Shown: piece by piece, positions 20,460 to 33,900 of the stretch
How the letters are laid out: each line of letters opens with the position of its first letter
Numbering within the stretch: the first letter of the stretch is position 1
Source: Diphasiastrum complanatum
Taxonomy: Eukaryota > Streptophyta > Lycopodiopsida > Lycopodiales > Lycopodiaceae
Assembly: GCA_029204225.1 (NCBI GenBank)
Contig: MU831563.1
Coordinates: 126,001-177,190, forward strand
DNA length: 51,190 bases
Direction of reading: 5' to 3'
Translations under genes and position numbers: made by a program
The notes under the pieces: model-generated
Database searches by the model: none
The model's input: only the letters and a program-made list of their open reading frames with translations
What the model was told of the DNA's origin: nothing

Positions 20460-21120
20460 AAAGTATTTTCCCTTGATTGAGTTTGCTTACAATAGTGATG
20501 AGCACTCAGCCATAGGTTTCATTTTATTTATGCTTATGAATTAGTTCCAACCCAGATCACCTATCTCAACAAAGACTAAAGAAATTAAAGTAGTCGATTT
20601 TTTGGTTGATATGTAAGATATATTATAGTTAGCACGAAGTGCTCAAGATTGGGCAAAAACTTACGTGGATCTTAACAAATTTTCTCATGAGTTTCAAGTA
20701 AGTAATGGGGTGTATATGGAGATACCTAATGCCTAGAAAGCAATGTGTATTGAAAAGCTTCATAAGTTATTTACAAGGTATATTGGACCTTACAAGATAA
20801 TACTTTTAATATTGTCAATCCATGGGATCACAAACAATTGAACATGGGTGGAAAGGAGAAAAACTCAACATGTCACAAAATAATGAAGAGAGTCAAATAT
20901 TTAACTTATCATTTACAGCTTTTCCAAAGAATTAAAGTACATCTCCTTGTGAGTCAACTGAACTTGAAATTACATTAGGGTGATATGCTTGGTTTTAATA
21001 ATGACTTGGATTTTGTTGAAGACATGTCATCCAAAAAACCTTTGAAGTTGGAGTGAGTGTTAGATAGCAAAAACAAATGCTTGAGAAATTTATCATTTAT
21101 AAGCATTTAATTTGATGGAA
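20460..21120 (+). pseudogene. Ty3/gypsy integrase C-terminal/chromodomain remnant
   Basis: Broken frames read FPLIEFAYNSDEHSAIGF (integrase core end), then LARSAQDWAKTYVDLNKFSH, KLFTRYIGPYKI (the conserved RYIGPY block), and near 21040 LDSKNKCLRNLSF, resembling the chromodomain entry LDRQ.K.LRN. Many stops and frameshifts. Integrase joins element DNA to the chromosome; this copy is dead. No RT or LTR was found next to it. Confidence 0.6.
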
Positions 21121-21800
21121 ATGTCAATCAAAAGATGATGATCTTTGGGGTTGTGTTGATTGTCTAAAAAAGAAAATTTCCAGCTTCAATTTTCTAAGGA
21201 CATCAATGTTCTAAGCTTGGAAGTATGTTATGTCCCTAGCTAACTCAAATTGACTACGCCTTGGCCATGGGTGGTCCAAGAGATACCTTAGTTAATGGTG
21301 ACCTTCTGTTGATTGCAAATACTACTATGGAGTGGAAATTTTTACACTTGATATCCATGATTGGGTTGTCGTGAAAAAGAACTAGCTGATTTGAAAGCCC
21401 TGAAGGAAAAAGTGAAACATTTGTCAAATAAATTCATCTTTGCTTAGATTAGAAGCTCGATGAAGCTCCTATATGGCTGGAGATGGCAAGATCTGTTTCA
21501 AGGAAGACACTTGTGCCTAGTGATGTGATGTCTCTCATCGCAAGCTACCAAAGAGGCAGTAAAGTTGAGAAATTTATTGTTTGACATTGGTCTCAGACAA
21601 TCTGCTCCCAAGAGGTCTAGGCAAAAAAATTAAAGTCATGTAGATGGTAACTCCTTCCAAGCTTCAGACAACACTGATAATAGCTTACTCAAGGGAGCTC
21701 CATATACTATGAACATCGATTTATGGCATGTGAAGCATGACAAGTTGAAGTTTGATCATTTAACAGAAGAGGCCTGAACTTCCTCTTTGTAGGTGACCTT

Positions 21801-22225
21801 GACAGACTATTTGAACATGATATATCAGATACACTCTCTTTTGTTGCACTATAGGAGAGTAATTTGAGAATACTTATTTGCAGTCTATGCTACTAATTCT
21901 GAAACCTTCCCATAGTTATGGGGCTTCAGTGGTGAAAGGGACAAGGAAAGACCACTTGAACATGCTCGTATCAAATAAACTCTTTCTTGTTGAGTAATTT
22001 GAAGATAATCATTGGCAGTCTACACTGCATTTTCTAAGACCTTCCCATGTATAACTATGTGGCGTTGTTGGTGAATAGGACAAGGAAAGACTAGTTGAAA
22101 ATGACACTAGATGGGCTATATTTTGTTGCAGTTTAGCAGAATAATCTAAAGATAATCATTTGCATTCTATGCTTCATTATCTAAGACCTTCTCTCTCTAA
22201 GTTATGTGGCTTTGCTGGTGAATGA
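21801..22225 (+). repeat. Three tandem units of about 140 bp
   Basis: Units start at 21801, 21940 and 22079 (139, 139 and 147 bp). Each runs GACAAGGAAAGAC..TTGAA, GAGTAATTTGA.GATA.TCATT.GCA, GTCTA..CT, CTAAGACCTTCCCAT, GTTATGTGGC.T.GTTGGTGAA. Divergence is moderate. The array lies 1.5 kb downstream of the PWWP gene stop codon and has no recognised function. Confidence 0.75.
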
Positions 22226-23269
22226 CGCGGAAAAGGTTTAGCTCTCTTTATAGAACAGGATTTTCACATCATCGATTGGGTTATTGGTCTTTGAAGGTAG
22301 GTGACCTGAGCTACAGCTGACTAGAAGGTAGTACATATGTTCCTAATCTTGTATGAGAAAAGACTGTTGGGATTTACTAGAGATTCTTAATTTTTCCGAG
22401 ACTATATTGCTTTGAGAAGTTCATATCTAATTAGAAAGAAAAATTCAGTGTTTTCAAAATTTGTGGATTTTTTGTGATTGGCTTCAAATGTATTCTGAGA
22501 TTTATTTTAGATGGTTTGCATCCAATTAAGGGTACTAAATTGCCTTGCTGGAAAGCATTCACCTGGGGATATCATCTCATTGAACTTCCTATTGACTTTT
22601 CACCGATTTGAATCTGCTTTTGGGTTTTAGATAGTAGCAGTTGAGAGGATTTGACAGGACAAAATGTTACTGTATGGCATGTTTTGAGGCAACTACTATG
22701 AGGCCACATGTGATTAACACCAAAATCGTTTCTTCCTTGCAGCATTATGTAGACACAATTGCCAATATCAGATTGACAGAACATGTTGCAACGAGTTGAA
22801 GCTAAAGTGAAACTCTATTTGGAAATTGCATTGCACCCACCTTAACACTGAGGACACAATCAGCACTGTCTCTGGTTGTGGAGGTGAAGGAGAACTTGTA
22901 TTGGGGATTGAAGCAGGATAACATACATTAATGCTCCATTTGAAGGAAACATTGTTTCTGATTGACAATTGTCAATGCTTATTGATAAGCACAGGAGAAT
23001 TTTCTTTATTTCTCCAAAACAACATTCACATTATTTCAGCTGGACTATAGATTGTTTAAAGAATTCTTCCTCCACTTGCATTAATCTTCCTCGGTCCACA
23101 TTCTCCCTCTTCTGGGCTCCAGAAGAAACTCTGTGAATTTACTGCTCAGAAATGTTTTGAATCTGTCGAATTTACAATACAATGCTAACACCTTACAGCT
23201 GGATATACCCACTACCAGTCAATGCTTCATCTGCTAGCAAGCAGAAATGAGATTAGGCTAGAAAGTTGA

Positions 23270-23513
23270 GCTACTCTTAAGCTTCCAACGCTTTAAAAGT
23301 GACACCAACTTTCAGGAATAAGTATATCTTGGCACAAGTTTCCAAGAACTGAGGTGTATGCACCAAAGAGCAATAGCTACAAGGATTACAAGCTACTCTT
23401 AAGCTTCCCACACTTTAGAAGTGACAGCATCTCTCAGCAACAAGTATACCTTGGCACAGGCTTTCCAAGACATGACTTGTATGCACCAAAGAGCAACAAT
23501 TACAAGGACTATT
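23270..23513. repeat. 122-bp tandem duplication downstream of the PWWP gene
   Basis: GCTACTCTTAAGCTTCC begins at 23270 and again at 23392. The copies share AAGTGACA, CAAGTATA.CTTGGCACA, CCAAGA and GTATGCACCAAAGAGCAA. The array lies about 200-430 bp beyond the stop codon and may be in the 3' UTR. Confidence 0.8.
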
Positions 23514-23636
23514 GACACATCTAGCAAGCTATATGCAGTTGATTCCCAAATAGAAGTGCCTTGAAACTAGTGAGCGTTATTGAAGCGTATATCAATACCT
23601 GAATCCTTACAGTTCATCCGCATGAACATGATCTTC

Positions 23637-23720
23637 GCAATCATGAGGAGAAATAGATATCCTGGTCTTCACAACTTTGCAATTACCAAGAGAAATAGAT
23701 ATCCTAGTCTTCACAGACAA
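23637..23720. repeat. 42-bp tandem duplication spanning the PWWP stop codon
   Basis: GCAAT.A...AGAGAAATAGATATCCT.GTCTTCACA occurs at 23637 and at 23679. The copy nearer the gene contains the TAG stop (23704-23706). The other copy has CAG at the same place. Confidence 0.8.
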
Positions 23721-24944
23721 CTGCTTTAAGCCTTGCCAAAGCAACCCTAGCAGGAATACAAGCAGCTACAGATGCAGTAGATGGGGCTAGAACTGAAAGC
23801 TGGTGAATTTGGCCTTGAGGCATGGAATGCTGGATGAGTGTCATGCAGTTTTCATTATTTGCTCTTTGAGGATCAGAGCTATTCCCGGCATCATCAACTT
23901 GGCAGCACCTTAACCATGACTGAGACTTCCCAGCCAAACTAAACACAGATATATCATTTTCAAACTGTATCTCATGCTTTCCAAGTCTATTACCCTGCTC
24001 TTCTGCAATAGATGAAAGAGTCCTCGTTCTCGTCTTCCTCGAGGAAAGGCGGACTCTTCTTAGGACTTTCTTGGACAAGGCAGCCTTGTGCAAAGATTCA
24101 CGTTTTTTCCTGTCCAAAACATTCGGCTTTGATGAGGCTTCGACATATTGTGGAATCAGTAAAGAAATCCTTGATTGTCGACCGATGGGTTTGGTGCCAC
24201 ATTCACTACCCACAACAATGCCGGACTGTTCTATGTGTCTTACAGTAGTTGATTTGCAAGGTTCACTTTGCCCATTATCTACAATAGCAGAAGAAAAACG
24301 GTGTCCTCGTTGTCTAGCTGTTCGTCTGCCTGTTCTCCAAACTGGCTGAATTTCATCCAACCTCTCACTATTTACAGTACCTTCACCTTGGAAGAAAGTG
24401 TTAAGCTTGTTGAGTTCAGCTACTTCCACCACAACGGGATACCCAATAATTGGTTTCTTATTTAATTTGCTTGCCAATAAAACCATAGGCACAGATTCTC
24501 TCTGACTTTTTGCCCGTGTATCAACTTGAACATCAATCCAGCTTGCATCTGGATACTCGGAACTTGCTATTGGAGAATATATACAAACATCTCGTTCATT
24601 CTTCAAGCTCTGAATCCCCCTTTGACATCTGTGGAGGTGCTTCTGATTATGGGAAAACAGGTTTCCAACTCCGAGTTGTACTATTGGTGCAGACTTCCTG
24701 GCCAAAGCTGAAAAGTGCAAGCTTTGATCAATTTCTTTGCTGATCTTCCCCGCATAGTTCTTTGGCAAATTTTGGTTTCCCCAATTTTTCTTGACGTGAC
24801 TGTTCTTGCACTTATCAAGAGGAAAATATAGATCTCCACCACGATCCCTATCTGAGAGGACATCCACATTCATGAACTCTTTGCTGTCTCTGGTCCTCAT
24901 GCCTTTGTCGGGTTCAGATTTGGGCATACGGTCTTGTGCAATAC
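23704..24944 (-). CDS. PWWP gene exon 3 (C-terminal region, stop)
   Basis: Acceptor TTTTGCAG ends at 24945. The exon starts GT, completing Gly558, then IAQDRMPKSEPDKG. It encodes residues 559-970, with a family-conserved C-terminal block (SSEYPDASWIDVQVDTRAKS, then VPMVLLASKLN and IIGYPVVVEV), a basic stretch (RTGRRTARQRGHRF; later LRRVRLSSRKTRTR) and a final CIPARVALARLKAVV helix. The stop TAG is at 23706-23704, inside a 42-bp tandem duplication. The frame upstream of 24944 stays open to 25023 but reads intron. Confidence 0.88.
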
Positions 24945-27900
24945 CTGCAAAATGTATCTTTGTCAAAATTTCTATGTTCAAAAGATCTGTACTCTTCCCA
25001 GGGCATACATATCTCAAATACACAGCTGTTACAAAAAGAAAATGACCAAAACATCAAGAAAGATTCCCCTTGAATGCCTTCACCAGAATGTTCGTGATGT
25101 AGCAGCACACCTGCCACATGGAGGGGATTCATAAGTCCCATAAGCAAGTCTCAAGTGTATCTGCTAGAACAGACTACCTATAAGAAGATGTTGAAGGATG
25201 TAAAGAACCGGGACTCCTCACATTTGGATGATGACTAGTAGGCTACAAGGAAACTAGGAAAGAATCTACTTCCAAGAAAAACACAGCTCTTCTTTGGGTT
25301 TTCTTTCTAGGCCAACTGTCTTTGTTCTAGCCTATAAACTCTGCTCCTCTCATCTATTCAGCTTATTTGGGTGTCTTCACTTTGGTTTGACTATGCTTGA
25401 TTGGCTGCTATTGAGAACTGACCCTGGTCATTTTAATCATCAATGTCAAGGTCCATATCATCAATGTCCAGATAGCTTTCAGCTTGGTAGCATATATCCA
25501 GCAAGTCTGGACCGTCCACATAAGACCCTTCATACAGTTGCAAGAACTGTAGCACATTCTGATTTCTTTTCAGAGAGCTGTCTGAATAGGAGTGCTTTCA
25601 AAGGTAATCATTCTGGGTTAGGAAAATGGAAATGGAAACAAAAGCAACAATTGAACTGGCAATAAGTAAATCCCTCAAATTGAGTACGTATCAATTGAGA
25701 TTGTTATTGTCCATCTACTTGATAGACTCCATGTGACGACTGAAGCTACTTGCACCCAATTTGGGGTGATAAGTACAAGAGCATGTATTAAAGCTCAAAT
25801 AACATCCTTGAAAGCGTTTAAATGTTCCTCAGTCAATTCATGTAAAACATCCTTCTTAGATGATTCACATAAGAATCAGGTTCTTTCAATATTCACACAC
25901 TGAGGAGTCTGTATATAATTTGTAATTTTGATCTGTGCAGAAGAAAGGGAGATTGAAATTCAGCTTTTAGAAATTTGTCACTGCTTTGGGCAAGTACTGT
26001 AAAGGATGTAACCCACCTAATCTAAACTCTCAAAAAAGAATGTATTTGCTTTGAAAGAAAATAATGAAAATAGTGGACAAGATGAAATCACTCATTTCAG
26101 CAAATCAATACATTGATACTTCAAGCCCTTATTCAAGACACAAAAGCACTCTAAACCCTAGACATTCTTCTTGAGAATTCTATGACCTGAAAAATGCATA
26201 TGCTATGTGGAATGGAATGTGAAAGATATGGCTAGATACCAATGCCAAGATCCAAGTAGTAAGCAAGAGAAAGTCTAGTGTACTTGCAAGAAAGTTGTTT
26301 TAAGAGCAAGGGGGTCTGAATGTAATGAGGGACCTAAGAGCTAGAGGGGCCCAATTACAAGGAGGGACTAGAAGATAGGGAGAGGACCCAAGTACTAGGT
26401 GGGGACCAAGTACAAATAAGGAGCCGAGTGCTTAGGATGGACTTCAGTGCAAGAGGGGGGGACCCAAGTGCTTAAGGGGAGGGAACTACAGTACATGAAG
26501 AGGCCCGAGTTGTAGGAAGGCTACAGAAGAGATGTGAAACAAAGAGAGGATCCAGGTTCAGTTCAAGAATGCAAGAGGTTGAAGAAAGATCCAAGCACGT
26601 TTTGGGAAATGCAATGGTTATGCATGCAAGACTTTAGCATGATCCAGCATGTGAAACAGGAAGCAAAGTCTATGCATGCTAGACCTTTAGTAAGACGCAA
26701 GTTTGGGATGTTGAAAGAAAATTTGATGCATGCAAAGTTTTGACAAGATCCAGGCTTGTACTGACAAAGGCAAGGTATACAATGGGAAGTTAGAGAAGAT
26801 TAGACAGAAACTTAGCATGCATTGAAGTTTCCACAATATCCTCTACCAACAAGATCAATCAAAAGTGCTGAAGACAGGCTTGATCCACATGCAACAATTT
26901 CTCTTGGCAAATGGATACTTGCAATCAAAAGCATTAGCACTCTTGTCAAATCTCCATAAGTTCACTCCCTAGAGGCCAACTTCATCCTCTTTTATGGAGG
27001 TGGCTTGAAGGTAGTGGGTGAGATGTAAAGAGAGGGAAAGGAGGATGTCTCCAAGGGTCATGTAGAGAGAAGAAGCATGAGATAAGAGTCTTGCATGTGA
27101 GAGAAAAGCATGGTGAACTTCTGCACTTCTGCATGTAGCTAAGAAGTCAAGGAATTAGGGTAGGTGGAGAGTAGTGTGCCCTCCCAAAACATGCAAGATG
27201 CTTTTATCCTGGCTTTAATCAAATATTTTCCCAATGATATTGATGAAAGATGTGCCATCTTACTTTTCTGGGTTTATAATTTCCTAGAATCCTCATGTTT
27301 GACAGATACCGAGGATTAATGAACAGAGCTCTCCAATAGTATACAATCATCCACCGAGTAACTATCGATGTTCCCATTCTTCGTGCCCTAAGTCTCCACA
27401 AGGACCCTCACATTTGTTTGTTCAATTCTTTGGGGCCCTGTCCGGTTCTCAAATTTATTGATAGCTATCTATCCTTCAAATAGATTCTTAAGTAGGACAC
27501 TCACAAGTACATTTGAATCATCAACAAAACCTTTAGAAGCATTTTCTTTTGAGCATTTTCAGTGATCTAGGCAATAAAGGTACATGACAATCAAAGATTT
27601 TTATGCCCTTTAGAGGTTATTCAGACATGCATGCATTGAAAATAATTCATAAATACCTTCTCTGAAGGACAATCTCCTAGATCTTATAAGGCACTTAGAG
27701 TTTTCTTTACTTTCAAGCAGGATGCCCTAAAAGGTGAACTTTTTCATGGCCATGACCCAATCAGCAATACTTACCAATTTGCCTCTCCTTGATTGGGCTG
27801 CCTAACTGCCTACTATGTCGCTGACATAATCAATTTGACTCCGCAAGAATCATGGGGACCAGGTTGAACTATTCAAACTTTAGGGTTTTTATACCTCCAA

Positions 27901-30900
27901 GCATAGTTGCCTGTTCCGGAATGGAATGCGTTCTGGAACGTGTTCCGTTCCAGAACTTGGCCAGGAAAAGTAAAATAAAAAATTCGTAATTCTTTAACAA
28001 AGAAAAAAAGCAGATGATGCCCAAAACTCATCCGAAATGAATCATGTCAGCAATTACAAGCACCCAGTAGAATCTTCCATAAGAGATAAAAAAACAAAAC
28101 AGAGATATTTCAAAAAATTAAGGATCAATATCTTCAAAATATGAATGGAAGGCCCTGCTGGTGCTGAAAAATAGTTGGGAAACCACCTTGAATATGACCT
28201 GAAAAAAATGTTGGGAGACAACCTTGAATATAGATTTTAACAGACAGATGAGAACCACCATACATATGCAAGGTGGTTCCCAACCGTTTTTTTGAATTCA
28301 TATTCAAGGTGGTTTCCCAACTAACTTTTAGCACCATGAGGGCCATCTTTCGTCCATGTTTTATTGGTGCCTTAATTTTTGGAAATATTTCTGTTGTGTT
28401 TTTAATCTCCTATAGATGAAGCCACTGGGTGCTGACATGATTCATTTTGGATAAGTTCAATCAAATAGTAGATATTTTCAATTTTTTTAGAAGTGAGTCT
28501 CAAGAAATAACTTATGCAAAAAGCGGTATTATTCAAGTATTAAAATTTCTGATGGCAACGTCTTGCAAAGAAAGCTTCACGAAACGTTTTTTTCGACTTT
28601 TCTTCTAACAAGTGAGATTTCAGTTTACATAATTAGTCCTGCAAGGGACATTGACATGGGCCTATTTCCTACAACCTACTAAAAAGCTCATCAGATGAAC
28701 TAGTAAATCCAACAAGCAAATTGCTCCTTCCAGTGTCCATCAATTTGTTTGCAGACAAGTAGAGTATCTCAAACAAAATGCTGGATTACTTGCCCATCGG
28801 TTGTAAGGATAATGCTTGTTTTCAAGTACATGCAGCAGCAATTAATCAGAATGCTTGTTTTCAAGTACATGCAGGGGTGAGTAATTAATCTATCTATGTA
28901 CCCAGAAACTCCCCCTTTTTTTGGTTTGATACCTGTTTTTTCTATTAAAAAAAAAATCCGACCCCCAGTACGTTCTGGCCCAAAAGGTCGAAACAGGTTT
29001 CTAAGCCTCCAAGTACAATGTTTACACTAGAATTTTGATCAACCACAATAAACCATTCTAATTGTGGCTCTCGAGTAGGAAAGTGATTCCCACTTGTATT
29101 GCTAACTCTTATGTCTGCATCTCCATTTGGGTGGTGGCTTATATCTTGGAATGCTTATGTTTGTGCATGTGACCTGCACCTACTGTAGGGTGCTGATGAT
29201 GTGAGCAGGGATGTGTAGCATTTGGTTCATGCTATGCACATGAAGTTGATGGTTTAAGACCTTTTTGTTGGACTCCATAGGGTTGAACATTGCATGTCTC
29301 CATGTCATGTTGGGTTTCATCCCAGACATACATACCATTGATATATATCTTGAAGTGTTGGGAGAGCAATCCGGGTGTTCTTTGAGTACTATAAGAAGAT
29401 ATTTGCTTGGAGTTATGATGAACTATAGGGGACGAAAAGAAATGTATGAGCTCACTATTGCTTCAACCATCGATGCCAAACCTATCAAGACAACAAAGGT
29501 AGTAAGTAAACACGAAATATGTTGAAAAGGTTCACCAGAAAAGAAGAACCTATCAAGGCAGGCTTCAGATATGCCATTGATTATAGTGCTTGGTTAAGTC
29601 GCATTATTGTCTCGAACAAGAATAGAAATCTAAGAATTCACATAGATCTTCAAAAGCTGAGTTGAGGGTCACTTTCCACTGTCATCTATTGGAGCAATAC
29701 TGGATGATGTTGTTGGAACTTGGACATGAAATGTATAGCTTCTAACATTTCGATCAACATTTCAAAAAGGGATCTTGAAAAGACAACTTTCATCACATGA
29801 TGGGGTGCACATGCATATAAAGTGATGGCATTTGGACTCTTGATTGCGCTGGCATCATTTCAAAAAGGTACGTCAAGAGCATTCTATGAATGTTGTGACA
29901 GATTTGTGAGTATCTTTCTTGATGACTTTTGTATCTATGGCACCAACGATCAATGTCTGGAGTGCATGGAAAAATGCTTAAAAAATATAAGGGTTTGAAA
30001 AAAATTTGAATTTTTTGAAGTGCACGTTTGCAGAAAAAGGCATACCATTGGGAAAAATGTACCAAAGTATGGGATTGCAATTGATTCAGCAATTACGAAG
30101 ATGCAGTTTCCTGAGAACATAAAGAGGTGAGGACATTCTCAGGTATGGCAGGTTATCAGTGACGATTTCTTTATGGGAAAAATTCCATTGGCAAATCTTT
30201 CCAGCATAGCAATTGTAGAAAGACACTGTCCTTATTTTATTGCTTCAAAAGCTCCTCCCTTATTTCACCAGCACCAGAGTGAAATAACATCTACTACAAT
30301 GACTCTTGCAAACACCTAACCTTCTGTGAGACACAAGTCTTGTATAGCCTAGTTCCTATAAAAAAGTTGTCTCCGAACATACAAAAACATAAAAAACTTC
30401 ATCCAATGGTGCAAAGAACTTAGGTACAGTTATACTACAACTGCTCTGCCTTATTTTGAACAATAAAAAAAAAAGTTGCTGCTAAGCTGTGAACACATTC
30501 ACACAACTAAATGATCTTTTTACAAACCAACTTGTAAAGAACCACTAAAAGCATGAAAATGAGAATACATAAATTTGGGCATGTCTTTGCAGAAGACAAC
30601 AGTGCTAGCCAATAAATTCAAAGTCTACTAGACTGGACACTGAGCACCCCCAGAAAGTAATTGTGCTTCTCATCGCAATACACTGAGGCATTGCATTGAA
30701 GGCCATTACTGATTCGATCCAATTGCTAAGACCCCTAAGTGCATACAGCAATTCCAAGATTTTCCATCCGTGCTTAGTTCTAGTATAAAAATCCATTTCC
30801 AGCAATAACCAGGAGGCATACCTGAAAAAATGTCCTGTGAGTTAGCCATCCAACGTCTCTTACTGCGAAAATTTGAGCGAAAATCAAAAGATTCAGCTTC

Positions 30901-33900
30901 ATACTCCCCTACAGCTCTGTTGCTAAGCATGTTACCCACAATATTGACATGGAGCTTATCTGCCTCATCCACTAATCTTTGAGAGCCATCTTCAAAAGTC
31001 TGACATGATTTATGGTCTGAACTGTTCATATAATCAGAAAAGTATTCTTCCATTGGGCGTGAAGGAAAAAGAGCAACCTCCTGGCCTCGCATAGGTTTAG
31101 ACCCTCTATGGGCAGATGATAACTGTTGACCAGTTGATCCCACCTGATCCCTTACTTTCACCACCTCTGTGCCTTCTTTCCCCCTACAACCAGTGACCAC
31201 ATCTTTAAGCTTATTACAGATATGAGGCTCAGTATTACTAGAAGACTTATCAATGGAAGCCATTGAAAGAATGCTTGGCTTTCCATAATGAGTGCAACTC
31301 ATACTGCACCTAGGTCCTGTAATAGGTGGACAAGAAGAGAACTGTATAGCTGACAAGGATCCTTCCTGATCCAAAGATCTAACTAGCATTGACTGCGTCT
31401 GCGCACTTTTGCAACCAGAAAGGTCCAAACCAATTGAAACTGTACTAGAAGCTTCTGGAAAAGCATTTGCTGGAAGCCCACAAAGATCTGTGCTAGGAGA
31501 CAGAAGTAAAGATTGATTTCCAACACCAGATGACTTATCTCCTAACAAAGGACCTCTGAGACTTGAAAGGTTCTCAGCAGTAACAGAGAGCTTGGCACTA
31601 TTTTCCAACACTTGCATGAGAGGCTTCTTGCGATCACGTCTTTTTGAGCTAGAATCTTTAAGTCCTGATGATCTTTTCCTTTTCCAATGTGCAGCCACAC
31701 CTTCATCGTACTGCAAGCCACAGCTCGTGGCAATATTGATTATACTACTTGGTTCTGTACACCTGCTTCCTGATGTGTTTGCCACCATAGCCGGTTGCAA
31801 GTTCCGATGAACATCTGCAATCTTTAAGCCAAAGTCCTGTAAACCTCTCATTCTAGGAGTTGATTCAAACTTTTCATCATCTGTTTCAAGCTCCTGCTTT
31901 TGATGATCCCATTGGAAAGAGGGCCTAATAACAGCTTCTGCTGAAAGTGTGTAGGATTTTGCCATCTCTGGTGCATGATGAATGGACTGGCGCCCCAAAT
32001 GAGTAATTCGGTAGTATGGAGCACGGTGAGTTTCCAACAAGGTTTCCACACTGCTAACTTCATGAGCAAGACCACCAGTTTGACCAATCCCTCGTATCAT
32101 TGAAGGTTCAGCCAATCCTGAAGTATTGCCAAGCTGCTGCTTCTCAAGCTCTAAAGCATCAAGAATTGCATCCTCTCTTCGTGCATACTTCTCTCTCCTC
32201 TTTGCAGAATGGCCAGCTAATGCTTTTGCCCTCTCTATGCATTCCTCAAAATCCCCACAACGAAACGCTTTGACTCTTTTGGACTTCTCAATGTTGTACC
32301 AATCTCTGAAAAGCAGAAAACTATTCATAAACTTCCGACAAAGGCACAGACCGGTAACAGAAAATAAAGGCAGAGCAGTTGCAAACAATTCCTTGTTACA
32401 AGATTGTGAGTTTGCAGCTAAAAAGAAATAATGGCCTCACAAAAATAATCATCATTGATAGGTATCAGGCCTCAAGACACGAAAAGATCAGATAGTACCC
32501 CAGTTTACCACATCTTCAGAAGATAAGTGCCTAGGTGCTCTCTATTTATAATGTGACAGATTTTCTCCTTTGGTGTGAAAGGTGAACTGCTGCATGCAAA
32601 AGCTTCACAAGATTTTGATTTCCTTTATATCCACAAATTTGTATGCTAGAACCTTAAAATTACCTGTTTGAACTCCTGATCAAAGGAAACTGCTGGATGA
32701 ATCTGAGCAATAAAAGTAGCTTTATTTTTTTGAGGAAAAATCAAAGTGCTACTCTTTGCTTTGAAAAATCTCTAATGATAATTACTCAGAATTTTTAAAT
32801 ACAACGAGCTTTACAACCTATATGCTCAAAAATTGCAGTTTTCAACCTTTGGGCTTCTAGCACTTGGCATGTTAGAATAAACACTCCCAAGTCACTACAA
32901 ATACTTCTGATCAATGCAACAGGTACCTAGGAACATTCAAATTCCAAAGATTTCAGAAGACAAGATCGTTATAAAATGATGAAATATCTTTATCACTCAA
33001 AACATTTTCTCGTAGACAATGGATTCGAATCGAAGAATAGGCACATCTTCAACAGCGCATGTGTTTAACTAGAAACTATCCAAGATAGGAACTTTGAAGT
33101 CTCTAAATTGATTTCACAATTGATGAAATTTCCTAGTGTACATGGAAAAAATATCAATTCCTTATCATCAAGAAAATCAACCTCATCAGGTAGTACAAAT
33201 GGATACCAATGAAAAAGTCATTTGTAATGCTGACATTCAAGTTCATGATCAGAATAGTGATAATAGTGATCCTGGCTATCCAATATTTCAAGAACCAATC
33301 TTTCACTTGTTCCTCAAACCACTAGCAACAAATGATGGTTTACGTTAATTATAGGATATAACATCTCACTTCTAAATGGGTCTAGAATAGGTTTTATAGA
33401 CTGCAACTATAGACAAACCAAAACAGTTTTTTCCCTCAAATTGAGTAAAGAAACTTGTCCCAAACTTCCCCTGACACTGAACTGAATTTTGACACTCATT
33501 TTAACCTGAACTTTATCTTGAATCCAAACTCAAACTTCACCTTGAATTTGAGCCCAAACTTTGGTTTGAACTTTAGTTTGCAATTTCACTCGAAGGATAG
33601 CTCAAATTCACGATCAAACTCCCACATGATTCCAGTTCGACCTGAACTCCATTCGGTTTCAAATTCCATTGTATGCCCTTTCTATATTGTAGTATTGTCC
33701 CTTGAATTAAAAAACCAACCGATTTTTCTAAAAAGTTTGGAGACAAAGCCTTAAACCACCAACTTCCACAATCATGTCACTTTATACTAATGTTGCTACA
33801 GCCACAATTTAACTTTCTTTTTTTAACAATCAACAATTGCCTCCAAACTAAAGTTTGTTATCTCATCAACTAATACATAGCAGTGCAAACCAACAATGCA

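Larger units (their letters stand above)
24945..30821 (-). other. PWWP gene intron 2 (5,877 bp, phase 1)
   Basis: Bounded by donor GTATGC and acceptor TTTTGCAG. It contains a G-rich minisatellite (26290-26530), a small perfect hairpin (27930-27956), a foldback (28026-28456) and a plus-strand gypsy RT remnant (29530-30320). The rest shows no recognisable gene; the plus-strand frame at 25294-25665 has no motif and is probably chance. Confidence 0.85.

Noticed and set aside
24012-24743. Plus-strand frames inside 23704-24944
   Set aside because: Shadows of PWWP exon 3, whose minus-strand frame continues the protein family and splices in frame.
25294-25665. 123-codon plus-strand frame in PWWP intron 2
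   Set aside because: No motif, no neighbours with coding character, and it lies inside an intron well defined by splice junctions on the other strand.
33455-33754. Asn/Phe-rich 99-codon frame
   Set aside because: Encoded by a low-complexity repeat of AACTTTGAATTTG-like words.
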